This document shows, piece by piece, positions 17,797-26,214 of a stretch of DNA of 64,000 nt. Made by a program: the position numbers and the translations under genes. A model generated the notes under the pieces. The model saw only the letters and a list, made by a program, of their open reading frames with translations. It made no database searches and was not told the DNA's origin. This stretch comes from Candidatus Latescibacterota bacterium (GTDB lineage: Bacteria > Latescibacterota > UBA2968), in the NCBI GenBank assembly GCA_022823725.1, contig JAJEHL010000049.1, positions 390,128 through 454,127 on the forward strand. Reading direction: 5' to 3'. How positions within the stretch are numbered: position 1 is the first letter of the stretch; every line of letters begins with the position of its first letter.

Positions 17797-19336
17797 TCGT
17801 TGTTATCTGGATCTGGTCAATCTGCTGGTGCAGGTCTTGCACTGTCGGATAAATTTGCTTGTGTACGCGGTTGTAAATTGTGTTGTAGAGCGCGACCTGA
17901 TCGGGGATGGGGTGAACGGTCTGCATAGGGATGTCAAGCGTGTGCAGGGCATCGGCGACGTTCGCGTAAACACCTGTGCCCAATCCCGCGAGCACTGCCG
18001 CTCCCAGAGCCGTTGCTTCATCCATTTCGGCCAGAGCGATGGGTCGGTTCAGAACGGTGGCTTTGATTTGCATGAGGAGTCGATTGCGGATGCCGCCGCC
18101 GATTGCGACAACATTTTTTGTTTCGGGCACGCCGGGATGAGATTTGGACGCGTCGATGATGTGGCGCATTTCCATAGATAGACCTTCGAGGATTGCGCGA
18201 AAGAGCGTGCCGCGATTGACATCGGGGGTCAGGCCAATAAATGTCCCGCGCGCTATGGCTTCTGCATGGGGTGGGTTGGTAAAGCGCAGTTGTGGGAGAA
18301 AGCCGACACCCAGACTGCCGGGGGGCGATTCGCTGGCTTCGGAAATTAAGGTTTTATAGTCTGCGCCTTCGCCAAATAAACTGCGGAACCACTCAATGCT
18401 CGCACCACTTGTGAATAATCCGCCGAGGAAATAATATTGGTCGGGTGCGACATGTGCGCCTATGGTGAAGTTCTGGCGGCCTATTTGCGGGTCTGTAAGC
18501 GGTTGGGAAATGGGCAGGCAAATGGCTTCTGCAGTGCCCAAAGAATTGAGCATTGTTCCCGGCTCGGTAACGCCAACGCCAAGTGCGCCGCAAATGTGGT
18601 CGTGTCCTCCAGCGCATATTCGCGTGTGCAAGGGCAGGCCGATTTCGCGTGCGATATCGGGAAGGATGGGACCCAGGTCTGTTCCAGCAGTGCAAAGTGG
18701 CGCGAAGATATTTGGAGAAAGATGGAGTTCGTTGAGGATATCGTCTGCCCATTGCCATCTGTGTAGGTCAAAGGCAAGGGTGCGAGAGGCGAGGGAATAG
18801 TCGGTGGCGGGTGTGCCCGATAGTCGGAAGGCAATATAATCGGCGGTGTTGAGCCAGGTCTCGGTTCGCGCAAAGGCTTCGGGCTGATGTTCGCGTATCC
18901 AGAGGATTTTGCACAGGCCAGAAATAGGTTGTAGTGGAAGCCCTGTAAGCGAGAAGAGTTTGTCTCGATCAAAGGTTTTTTGTAATTGTTCGCATTGCGG
19001 GCGGGTACGCTGGTCAAACCACGCAATTGCATGGCCAGTTGGATTTCCGCGTTTGTCGATTGGGACGCCTGTTTCTCCAATGCTCGCGGCGGCTATGCCG
19101 GTGATGTTGGTGGGGTTGTCGATTTGTGCAACAGTATCTTTCAGGACGCCGCACACGGTTTCCCAGAGTTCATCGGGTTTGTAATACGCCCATTCTGGCT
19201 GTGGATGGTGCGTGGGCGTTTTGGCCTGTGCGCGGGCGATTTCGCGACCTCGAGGGTCGAAGATCAAGGCTTTGATGTTGGTGGTTCCAACATCGATGCC
19301 GATGAGTAAAGGGTCGGAGGATGATTTTGTGTTCAT
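17789..19336 (-). CDS. FGGY family carbohydrate kinase (xylulokinase/rhamnulokinase-like)
   Basis: Cytoplasmic sugar kinase of 515 residues with both FGGY domains: the N-terminal phosphate loop GIDVGTTNIKALIFD at about 13-27, the sugar-binding AWFDQRT, the GGHDHICGALG block at about 245 and the C-terminal AIGGGIRNRLLMQIKATVLN. Overall it resembles xylulokinases and autoinducer-2 kinases. Its sugar could be a ketopentose or a deoxyketose. The microcompartment aldolase at 52214 would need a kinase of this family if it acts on fuculose- or rhamnulose-phosphate. That link across 30 kb is speculation. Confidence 0.9.
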   Translation of the reverse strand: MNTKSSSDPLLIGIDVGTTNIKALIFDPRGREIARAQAKTPTHHPQPEWAYYKPDELWETVCGVLKDTVAQIDNPTNITGIAAASIGETGVPIDKRGNPTGHAIAWFDQRTRPQCEQLQKTFDRDKLFSLTGLPLQPISGLCKILWIREHQPEAFARTETWLNTADYIAFRLSGTPATDYSLASRTLAFDLHRWQWADDILNELHLSPNIFAPLCTAGTDLGPILPDIAREIGLPLHTRICAGGHDHICGALGVGVTEPGTMLNSLGTAEAICLPISQPLTDPQIGRQNFTIGAHVAPDQYYFLGGLFTSGASIEWFRSLFGEGADYKTLISEASESPPGSLGVGFLPQLRFTNPPHAEAIARGTFIGLTPDVNRGTLFRAILEGLSMEMRHIIDASKSHPGVPETKNVVAIGGGIRNRLLMQIKATVLNRPIALAEMDEATALGAAVLAGLGTGVYANVADALHTLDIPMQTVHPIPDQVALYNTIYNRVHKQIYPTVQDLHQQIDQIQITTIR

Positions 19337-19377
19337 GGCTGGCTCTTTTTTCTGATGGTAGGGTGAGTTGACGTTAT

Positions 19378-19404
19378 ATTATACTGAAGCATTTCAGTTG
19401 TCAA
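19378..19404 (-). promoter_or_regulatory. Promoter with overlapping palindromic operator, kinase gene
   Basis: Minus strand: TTGACA (19404-19399) and a perfect TATAAT (19383-19378) with a rather short spacer of 15 bases. The spacer contains the palindrome CTGAAGCATTTCAG (19384-19397; arms CTGAA/TTCAG), placed where a bound protein would block both this promoter and transcription toward the divergent dehydrogenase gene. The regulator is not in the window. Confidence 0.5.
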
Positions 19405-19441
19405 AGACAAATAGATGGTTTACCAGAGGAGGAGTGGTGAG

Positions 19442-20341
19442 ATGGATAAAATTGGATTTGTCGGTTTGGGGATTATGGGCAAGCCTATGTGCCACAATCT
19501 ATTGAAGGCTGGTTTTGATGTGACGTTTTATGCGCGGCGGGACGAGATTGTGGCCGAGATGGAGGGTGCGGGGGCGACTTTTGTGCCTTCGTCACAGGCG
19601 GTGGGCGAGGCAGCGGATATTATTGTTACGATTGTGACGGCTGATCCCGAGGTGCGCGAGGTCATTTTGGGCGATGAGGGCGTTTTGGCCGGGGCGTCTG
19701 ATGGCGATCTCATTGTGGATATGAGCACGATTTCGCCGTTGACGATTCAAGATGTGGCAGAACAGGCATCGCAAAAAGGGGTTCGCGTGATGGATGCGCC
19801 GGTAAGCGGTGGCGATATTGGGGCGATTAACGGTACGCTGACTATTATTGCGGGCGGGGCAAAGGCCGATTTTGATCGTTGTGAGGGGATTTTTGATGCG
19901 ATGGGTAATAGTGAGAATATTTTTCATGTGGGGGATGTTGGCGTGGGGCAAACGGTTAAAATTGTCAATCAGTTGCTCGGCGGTATTACGATGGCGGCGA
20001 TTGCAGAGGGGCTTACATTGGGTGTTAAAGCGGGTGCTGATCCCGAGGTGATGCGGCAGGTGATTAGCGTGAGTTCGGGCAATTCGTCGGCTTTTCAGGC
20101 GCGCGTCGCGGATTTTGTGTTTAAGGATGAGTACGCACCGGGGTTTATGCTCGATTTGATGAAGAAGGATATCGGTATCGGCGTGGAGATGGGGCGCGCG
20201 ATGAATGTGCCCGTGCCCCTGGGAGCCGTGGCTTATCAAATGTATGCGGCCGCCAGTAGCCTGGGTGCTGGCGCACTCGATTTTTCAGCCGTGACAAAGA
20301 CTATTGAGACGCTGTCTGGTATCAAGATCAGCGATGCATGA
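19442..20341 (+). CDS. Beta-hydroxyacid dehydrogenase (3-hydroxyisobutyrate/tartronate semialdehyde reductase family)
   Basis: NAD(P)-dependent dehydrogenase of 299 residues. The Rossmann motif GFVGLGIMGKPMCHNLL is at the N-terminus. The substrate-binding signature DAPVSGGDIGAINGTLTIIAGG lies at about 120, and the catalytic lysine is in GQTVKIVNQLL. Family members interconvert 3-hydroxyisobutyrate, tartronate semialdehyde/glycerate or similar pairs. The start is ATG 19442 behind AGGAGGAG rather than the in-frame ATG at 19415. It is divergent from the FGGY kinase and shares its control region, which suggests one sugar or sugar-acid pathway. Confidence 0.92.
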   Translation: MDKIGFVGLGIMGKPMCHNLLKAGFDVTFYARRDEIVAEMEGAGATFVPSSQAVGEAADIIVTIVTADPEVREVILGDEGVLAGASDGDLIVDMSTISPLTIQDVAEQASQKGVRVMDAPVSGGDIGAINGTLTIIAGGAKADFDRCEGIFDAMGNSENIFHVGDVGVGQTVKIVNQLLGGITMAAIAEGLTLGVKAGADPEVMRQVISVSSGNSSAFQARVADFVFKDEYAPGFMLDLMKKDIGIGVEMGRAMNVPVPLGAVAYQMYAAASSLGAGALDFSAVTKTIETLSGIKISDA

Positions 20342-20450
20342 GTGATTACTCCCAACGATAGAGCATTTGGGACTTACGGGCTATTTAAAGACTGGACAGG
20401 AGGCACTGTCTTAATTATTTTTTTCAAATAAGAGAGAAGAGCTTTGGTAA

Positions 20451-20738
20451 ATGAAACGATATGAAATCCCTTATCCGGTTTCTGCTTATACCTTTCCTCA
20501 CGAAGCCCTTATTCATCAGGTGCGTTTTGATGATGTGTATATTCATATCGAATTAACGGATGGGCGTATTCTTTCGGTGCCTCTGAAATGGATTCCGACG
20601 CTTTATCACGCATCGTCCGATGAACGCGAAAAGTATGAGATCTCTCCAGGCCGCACAGAACTCTTATGGGATCCAGATAAGTGTGCTATTAACGATGAAC
20701 TCCGTATTGTGGACTATCTCGGTTCTGGTAGAGAATGA
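20451..20738 (+). CDS. DUF2442 domain protein
   Basis: Small protein of 95 residues. The core VYIHIELTDGRILSVPLKWIPTLYHASSD carries the DUF2442 pattern DGR.LSVPL.W.P.L..A; only parts are quoted here as landmarks (TDGRILSVPLKWIP). DUF2442 proteins are usually found next to toxin-antitoxin-like or mobile genes and have no established biochemical role. It opens the accessory island, 18 bases ahead of a K+ channel gene, and probably shares its transcript. Base composition from here to about 23880 is visibly more A/T-rich than the flanks. Confidence 0.8.
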   Translation: MKRYEIPYPVSAYTFPHEALIHQVRFDDVYIHIELTDGRILSVPLKWIPTLYHASSDEREKYEISPGRTELLWDPDKCAINDELRIVDYLGSGRE

Positions 20739-20756
20739 AAGTGAAGAGAGGGTGTT

Positions 20757-21707
20757 TTGCGTAGATTCATACAGGCTGTTTCAGAACGCAGCCAAAGGGC
20801 ATTTGTCTTTCTTGTAGAAGAAGTTGGCATGTCCCGGTATATTGCGTTCTTCGCTGGTGTGGTCATCGTCTTTGGACTTTTGTACAGGTACCTTACTCCT
20901 CAAGGTAACGGTATCGGACAAAATTCCACACCGCTTTCCGATGTTACATTTCTTGAAAGCATATATTTCAGTATCATCACTATCTCCTCTTTGGGATACG
21001 GCGACATGCATCCGATGGGATACTCAAAAGCATTCGCCTGTATAGAAGTCCTTATGGGACTTGCGATGATAGGCATCATGATCGCTAAAGTGACTTCGCG
21101 CCGCCTGTCATATTATGTTTCGCGTCTTTTCAGTTTCGATGCCCAAAAACGTCTTGACGATATCGCCGCAAAATTCGATGTTTCTTATGGCGATTTTGAA
21201 GAAATAATGGCCTATCAGACGCCTGCAGAAGATAAGAGCACATCTATCCCCCGCTTTCGGGAAATTATCAATGCATTCCAATTAAGATGTGCCGCATTGT
21301 GTGATTACTTTTCAGACGAAATGGCGCAAAGCAACTACTTCCATATTGCGCCAGTCGGCGCAGTCCTGGGAGTTGGTAATGCCGTTGACCGCGCATTTTT
21401 TCGACTTGCCCAACTCATCACGGGATTGTCTGGACAAGCGAGAGATGAAATACTTGATGGACGTACCAGACAAAGAATTTCTGATGCAATTGACTCACAA
21501 AAAAAGGTTTGCGACCTGGTTCGGAAAAATGCGAATGATCAGGGCACGTTAGCTATATTCGAGCGCATTAAGGAGATCTGTGAAAATCTACCAGAAAGTT
21601 ATTACGAGATTCCCGAAGAAGAAGAACAGCCCAACCAAGTCCTACAAGGCTCTGACGAACCACAAGAATTTTCGGAGGTAGAAAATGAGCATACCGATTC
21701 CCCCTAA
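20757..21707 (+). CDS. Two-TM potassium-channel-like protein
   Basis: Membrane protein of 316 residues. The first membrane segment is at about 27-46, the pore helix at 65-77, the selectivity filter SLGYGD at 78-83 and the second membrane segment at 91-111. The filter keeps GYGD but has Ser-Leu where most channels have Thr-Val. A cytoplasmic tail of about 200 residues follows, largely helical, charged and without a recognisable RCK or cyclic-nucleotide domain. TTG start behind GAGAGGG. It lies between a DUF2442 gene and a GIY-YIG-like gene that overlaps its end by 23 bases, so it is not an ordinary potassium-uptake locus. Confidence 0.82.
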   Translation: MRRFIQAVSERSQRAFVFLVEEVGMSRYIAFFAGVVIVFGLLYRYLTPQGNGIGQNSTPLSDVTFLESIYFSIITISSLGYGDMHPMGYSKAFACIEVLMGLAMIGIMIAKVTSRRLSYYVSRLFSFDAQKRLDDIAAKFDVSYGDFEEIMAYQTPAEDKSTSIPRFREIINAFQLRCAALCDYFSDEMAQSNYFHIAPVGAVLGVGNAVDRAFFRLAQLITGLSGQARDEILDGRTRQRISDAIDSQKKVCDLVRKNANDQGTLAIFERIKEICENLPESYYEIPEEEEQPNQVLQGSDEPQEFSEVENEHTDSP

Positions 21708-22068
21708 GGAGGCACTATCATTGCACCTGAACTGGACAAGGTGTGAAGGCAATGTCTGGTGCACGCTGAATTCTGTAAACTTGGAACACAAGCATTTCAA
21801 TAATATGCAGGGCGTTTATATAATTTGGCATGGAGGTACTAAACCTTGGGCGGTGTACATTGGTCAAGGAGATATTAAAGAACGCATAGCCGCACATCGA
21901 AAAGATCTAGGTATTCAGAAATATGAACATATGGGACTTTATGTAACTTGGGCAACAGTACAGGAGGATTTCCGCGATGGTGTGGAGGCATATTTGGCGG
22001 ATATATGGACTCCGAAAGTCGGCAACCATCCTCAAGTTCCTCGTATAGAAGTGAACTCGCCATGGTAG
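21685..22068 (+). CDS. GIY-YIG-like nuclease domain protein
   Basis: Protein of 127 residues. The pattern GVYIIW, then VYIGQG about 15 residues on, then an Arg-rich helix (KERIAAHRKD), a Glu in GVEAYLADIW and KVGNHP fits the GIY-YIG fold, including the two Tyr, the Arg and the Glu expected in the active site. Sequence divergence is high, so nuclease activity is a prediction. The gene starts inside the channel gene behind CGGAGG, which couples their translation. It ends in SPW without further domains. Confidence 0.65.
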   Translation: MSIPIPPKEALSLHLNWTRCEGNVWCTLNSVNLEHKHFNNMQGVYIIWHGGTKPWAVYIGQGDIKERIAAHRKDLGIQKYEHMGLYVTWATVQEDFRDGVEAYLADIWTPKVGNHPQVPRIEVNSPW

Positions 22069-22199
22069 TTATTGCAAACGAGTGCTTGAGTAGATTTGGG
22101 CAGGAGTAATGTGATCTGACCGTATGCCCGTTCACTAAATACAGGCAGTAGAAAGTAAGTATTTGACCAAAGTTGATTTTAATGCGTTAGAGGAGTAGT

Positions 22200-22313
22200 A
22201 TGAGATCATTTTTTATTATGACCGGCATAGCTTTGATCGTGGTTTTGGCTGGCTTTCTTTATAGTGCCATTGCATCTCGTCGTCTTAAGCGAAAATATAA
22301 AGATAGCGAATAG
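22200..22313 (+). CDS. 37-residue single-TM membrane peptide
   Basis: Short gene with a good ribosome site (AGGAG, four bases before ATG). It encodes MRSFFIMTGIALIVVLAGFL, then a basic and charged tail ending KDSE. One membrane segment spans about residues 5-25 and the tail is positively charged, giving a probable N-out, C-in topology. No homologue is recognised. It lies between the GIY-YIG-like and GTPase genes with about 100 bases on either side. Similar small peptides act as membrane-damaging toxins or as subunits of larger complexes; which applies here is unknown. Confidence 0.55.
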   Translation: MRSFFIMTGIALIVVLAGFLYSAIASRRLKRKYKDSE

Positions 22314-22414
22314 GCAGGAGGTTAATCTGCATAATCTCGCTCGTCTATAATCGTTTTGTCATTTTTTGTTAATGTGGTAAGTCTGTATTCACCCGTTTAT
22401 TCAGGAGAAATAGT

Positions 22415-23590
22415 ATGTCTGAGAATAAGTCTTCGGATGATTCCCAATTTGAACCCGATTTTGAAGCTTACGAAAAAGCGTATGATGAAGCTTTTACGAA
22501 CGAAAGCAAAAAGTTCGAGGAAATCAAGAAGCAAAAATTAATTATGGCAATGTATGGTAGCGTGAATAGCGGCAAGTCTACCACTATCAATGCACTGACT
22601 GGTCGCAAACTGGCCGATGTAAAGGCTGTAGCAGGTTACACAAAAGAAATCCAGCTATATTCATTTAGCAAAGATGTCTATATCACCGACACGCCAGGAT
22701 TGGAGGACATTAACGAAGAGAACAGTGCCCGAGCAAAAGAATTTGTTGAAAAAGATACCGACATAATCCTTTTCTTTTTAAATGCAGGTGTCGGTGCGTC
22801 AAAGCCTACGGTTGATGCATATAATGAATTACAAGACTTAGGTAAACCAATCATTGCTGTGCTCAATAAGATCGACATTCTCACCCTTGATGAACAAGAA
22901 GAAATGGAACAGGATATAAAAGACAAGATGGGAGTTAAGGTTGTGCCTATCTCCGCTCGTAACAATACCGGCATTGATGTTTTGCAACGAAATATAGTGG
23001 AGATTTTAGAGTCTGTGGGAAAGGAATTGCTATATTTAAAAGTTTCAAAATATAAAGACGAACAAGTAGATAAATGGATAACAGGCGCAGCAATTAGCGC
23101 TGCGGGGCTTGGTGCAATTCCCATACCCGGTGCGGATATGATCCCATTAACTGCACTGCAAGTTGGTCTTGCAATGAAAATAGCGTTTATCTATGAATGC
23201 GAAGTGACCAAAAAGGATGTGATGCAATTGGTTGCCGCTACAGTAACGGGAACGATTGGACGACAAATCTATCGTTGGGGCATTCAAGGCTTGAAGGCGG
23301 CGGGATTGCTTGGCGGGCCTATCAGTGAAGTTCCTGTTATGGCCGTAGCCGCCGCCGTTGCGGCATCGGTTACCTATGGATTTGGTCATGCGTGCAAAGA
23401 ATATTACAAAAGTGGAATGACGCTTGATCTGGATGGAGTAGGTGAGATATTCCGCAATATGGCAAAGCAGTATCACAGCCAAACATCATCAGAAGATTCG
23501 CCACAGGACTCGCCACTAAAGCGGCTTGGGAACTGGTGGCAGAGGAAGGATCATGGAGCGACAACCAAAGAACCCATTTCATCCGGGTGA
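22415..23590 (+). CDS. Membrane-associated GTPase with DUF697-like C-terminus
   Basis: Era/TrmE-like GTPase of 391 residues. A charged, helical N-terminus (1-40) precedes the P-loop GSVNSGKST (48-56), the G3 motif DTPG (92-95), the G4 motif NKID (151-154) and a G5-like SAR. From about 215 a hydrophobic, Gly/Ala-rich domain (AAISAAGLGAIPIPGADMIP and following) matches the DUF697 pattern with two or more membrane hairpins. Such proteins are thought to act at the inner membrane; the role is unknown. The start ATG follows TCAGGAGAAATAGT. Its end overlaps the HigA-like gene by 38 bases. Confidence 0.85.
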   Translation: MSENKSSDDSQFEPDFEAYEKAYDEAFTNESKKFEEIKKQKLIMAMYGSVNSGKSTTINALTGRKLADVKAVAGYTKEIQLYSFSKDVYITDTPGLEDINEENSARAKEFVEKDTDIILFFLNAGVGASKPTVDAYNELQDLGKPIIAVLNKIDILTLDEQEEMEQDIKDKMGVKVVPISARNNTGIDVLQRNIVEILESVGKELLYLKVSKYKDEQVDKWITGAAISAAGLGAIPIPGADMIPLTALQVGLAMKIAFIYECEVTKKDVMQLVAATVTGTIGRQIYRWGIQGLKAAGLLGGPISEVPVMAVAAAVAASVTYGFGHACKEYYKSGMTLDLDGVGEIFRNMAKQYHSQTSSEDSPQDSPLKRLGNWWQRKDHGATTKEPISSG

Positions 23591-23822
23591 AATGCTTCTC
23601 GAAGAATTTCTCGAACCTATGGGTATGAGCCAGACGGCGTTTGCAGAGAAAATCGGTTGGACCCGAGCGCGACTCAGCGCGCTTATTCGAGGCGAGCGAG
23701 GCGTAACTGCTGATGTAGCACTCGATCTTGCCGAGACTTTGGGAACTTCGGCCAGGCTTTGGATGAATATGCAAGCGACTTATGATCTGGACAAAGCCGC
23801 GAAGGCAAGACATGTCGCTTAG
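23553..23822 (+). CDS. HigA-type antitoxin / XRE-family regulator
   Basis: Protein of 89 residues with the HigA arrangement: PFHPGEMLLEEFLEPMGMSQ, an XRE helix-turn-helix (TAFAEKIGWTRARLSALIRG), GERGVTADVALDLAETLGTS and the tail LWMNMQATYDLDKA. In known modules the HigB toxin gene lies just upstream. Here the upstream gene is the GTPase, overlapped by 38 bases, and no RelE/HigB-like frame is visible on either side. The start is ATG 23553 behind AGGAAGG. It may be a solitary repressor of the island or a remnant of a lost module. Confidence 0.88.
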   Translation: MERQPKNPFHPGEMLLEEFLEPMGMSQTAFAEKIGWTRARLSALIRGERGVTADVALDLAETLGTSARLWMNMQATYDLDKAAKARHVA

Positions 23823-23887
23823 TTGTTTTGATGACAAATTTTGAAAAATGTATTTCTGATAAAAACAAACCATTACAGGAGGAATAA

Positions 23888-26188
23888 ATGGCGATTTCAC
23901 AGGAAGATTATCTGGGTATTACGGATTACAAGGTCGTGGGGACGCGGCCCGTGCGGCACGATGGTGCAGATAAGGTGACGGGCAGGGCGATTTATGGTAC
24001 GGATCTCAATTTGCCCGATATGTTGCATGCCAGAGTTTTGCGAAGCCCGCATGCACACGCCCGGGTTAAGTCGATTGATACGGGCAAGGCCGAAGCGCTT
24101 GAAGGTGTGCGCGCAGTGGTTACGGGGCAGGATTTGGCACTCAATGCCGAGGAGCAGTTGGCCGATTTGGGCGAAGAGGTGGTGCGGGTTAAGGATATGT
24201 GTGCTGCAGTGCTGGCACGCGAAAAGGTGCTCTATCAGGGGTATCCCGTGGCGGCGGTGGCGGCGACCAATATCCATATTGCCGAAGAAGCCTTGGATCT
24301 GATTGAGGTGGAATACGAGGTGTTGCCCCATGTGCTGGATGTGCGGGAGGCGATGAAGGATGGTGCGCCTCTGGTGCATGAAGATCAGAGAACCAATTCG
24401 ATGGGTGAGAGGAGCGAAAATTTCAGCAATATAGCGTCGCATTTTCGCACGGAATTGGGCGATATTGAGCAGGGATTTTCCGAGTCGGATGTGGTTGTCG
24501 AGCGCGAGTTTCTCACGGATATGGTGCATCAGGGCTATATCGAACCGCAAAATGCCACGGTGTTGTGGAATGCCGATGACGTGGTGACGATCTGGTGTAG
24601 CAATCAGGGCGCGTTTGGCGTGCGGGATCAGACCGCGAGGATTTTGGGTATTCCCGTGTCGCAAATTAAGGTTGTACCCCTGGAGATCGGCGGGGGATTT
24701 GGCGGGAAGATCAAAGCGTATTTGGAACCGATTGCCGCGCTGTTGTCGAGGAAGACCGGGCATCCGGTGAAAATGATTATGACCCGCACCGAGGTCTTGC
24801 AGGCGACCGGCCCGACGTCGGGATCGTGGATTCGAGTGAAGATGGGCGCGACCAATGACGGCAAGCTCGTCGCTGCAGAGAGCGAATTGGTTTATGAAGC
24901 CGGGGCTTTTTCCGGCAGTCCCGTGGGCGCAGGGGCGCGCAATATGCTGGCGCCTTATGTTATTCCGCATGTTCTGGTCGATGGTTATGATGTGGTGAAC
25001 AACAAGCCTTCCTCTTCGGCCTATCGCGCGCCGGGCACGACGAATGCGGCTTTTGCCGTTGAAACCGTGGTGGATGAACTCGCCGAAAAATTGGGGGTTG
25101 ATCCGCTGGAGTTTCGGTTGAACAATTCTGCAAAAGAAGGCACGCGCCGCGCAGATGGTCCCGTGAATAAGCGCATTGGACACGAGGAATGCGTTCGCGC
25201 TGCGGTCTCTTCTGACCACTATCAGGCGGCACTTGATGGGAAATATCGCGGTCGCGGTGTGGCGTCTGGTTTCTGGGGCAATGGTGGCGGTGTTTCGAGT
25301 GCTGCTGCGAGTGTGAATGACGATGGGACGATCAATCTGGTGGAAGGTTCGACAGATATTGGCGGCACGCGCACATCGGTTGCGATGCAGATGGCCGAGG
25401 TGCTGGGTATTTCAGAACAGGAGATCCGCCCGCAGGTGGGCGATACGGATTCGATTGGCTATACGGGCGTGACGGGTGGTTCTCGCACGACATTTGCGAC
25501 GGGTTGGGCGGCTTATAAGTGCGCGCAGGATATCAAAGAGCAGATGATGGCGCGTGCGGCGATCCTGTGGGAGATTTCTGAGGATGATGTCGAGTTCGAT
25601 CAGGGGGTTTTCCAATCGAAGTCCGATCCATCGAAGTCGATTACGTTTAAGGATTTGGCTGCCAAGCTCGATTCAACGGGCGGACCGGTGATGGGACGCG
25701 CCACGGCAAAACCCACAGGTGTTGGCGGTGCTTATGCGGTGGCGATTGTGGATGTGGAGGTCGATCCCGATACGGGCAAGGTCGATATTTTGCGCGCATC
25801 TATTTTCCAGGATGCGGGGAAAGCGATTTATCCGCCTTATGTGGAGGGGCAGATGCAAGGTGGCGTGGCGCAGGCGATTGGTTGGGCGCTCAACGAAGAG
25901 TATGTGTACGATGAAGATGGCATTTTGCGGAATAGCAGTTTGTTGGATTATCGGATGCCGACGTGTTTGGATTTGCCGATGATTGATGCGCATATTGTCG
26001 AGGTTCCCAATCCGGGGCATCCCTATGGTGTACGCGGGGTGGGTGAGGTGCCGATTGTACCGCCCACGGCAGCGGTTGCCAATGCGATTTACGATGCGAT
26101 TGGTCTGCGTCTGACCGAGTTGCCCATGTCGCCTCCGCGGGTATTGGAAGCATGGTGGGATAAAAATGGTGGGAACGGCTCGGCCTGA
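23888..26188 (+). CDS. Xanthine dehydrogenase/CO dehydrogenase-type molybdopterin-binding subunit
   Basis: Molybdenum hydroxylase large subunit of 766 residues. The a/b hammerhead domain covers about 20-130 (DKVTGRAIYGTDL, LRSPHAHARV). The molybdopterin domains contain EIGGGFGGK, SSAYRAPGTTNAAFAVE and the end motif YGVRGVGEVPIVPP with the catalytic Glu. Such proteins hydroxylate purines, aldehydes or aromatics, but normally need an iron-sulfur small subunit and often an FAD medium subunit. Neither is adjacent; the next gene is a MoaD-like protein. ATG start behind AGGAGGAATAA. Confidence 0.9.
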   Translation: MAISQEDYLGITDYKVVGTRPVRHDGADKVTGRAIYGTDLNLPDMLHARVLRSPHAHARVKSIDTGKAEALEGVRAVVTGQDLALNAEEQLADLGEEVVRVKDMCAAVLAREKVLYQGYPVAAVAATNIHIAEEALDLIEVEYEVLPHVLDVREAMKDGAPLVHEDQRTNSMGERSENFSNIASHFRTELGDIEQGFSESDVVVEREFLTDMVHQGYIEPQNATVLWNADDVVTIWCSNQGAFGVRDQTARILGIPVSQIKVVPLEIGGGFGGKIKAYLEPIAALLSRKTGHPVKMIMTRTEVLQATGPTSGSWIRVKMGATNDGKLVAAESELVYEAGAFSGSPVGAGARNMLAPYVIPHVLVDGYDVVNNKPSSSAYRAPGTTNAAFAVETVVDELAEKLGVDPLEFRLNNSAKEGTRRADGPVNKRIGHEECVRAAVSSDHYQAALDGKYRGRGVASGFWGNGGGVSSAAASVNDDGTINLVEGSTDIGGTRTSVAMQMAEVLGISEQEIRPQVGDTDSIGYTGVTGGSRTTFATGWAAYKCAQDIKEQMMARAAILWEISEDDVEFDQGVFQSKSDPSKSITFKDLAAKLDSTGGPVMGRATAKPTGVGGAYAVAIVDVEVDPDTGKVDILRASIFQDAGKAIYPPYVEGQMQGGVAQAIGWALNEEYVYDEDGILRNSSLLDYRMPTCLDLPMIDAHIVEVPNPGHPYGVRGVGEVPIVPPTAAVANAIYDAIGLRLTELPMSPPRVLEAWWDKNGGNGSA

Positions 26189-26214
26189 GATGACCAGAGA
26201 AATAGGAGTATGAA

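Noticed and set aside
20395..20423. GACAG/CTGTC hairpin before a T-rich run as terminator of the dehydrogenase gene
   Set aside because: Only five base pairs, and the T-run starts six bases after the stem; too weak to call.
20451..20738. DUF2442 gene as part of a classical toxin-antitoxin pair
   Set aside because: No DUF4160 or other small partner gene is adjacent; the next gene is a membrane channel.
22322..22351. TTAATC plus a perfect TATAAT as promoter of the GTPase gene
   Set aside because: The -35 matches poorly and the spacer is 18 bases in an A/T-rich region where such hits are common; possible but not supported.
23897..25219. 440-codon open frame opposite the molybdenum hydroxylase gene
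   Set aside because: No recognisable motif, antisense amino-acid composition, and no ribosome site; the sense gene is certain.
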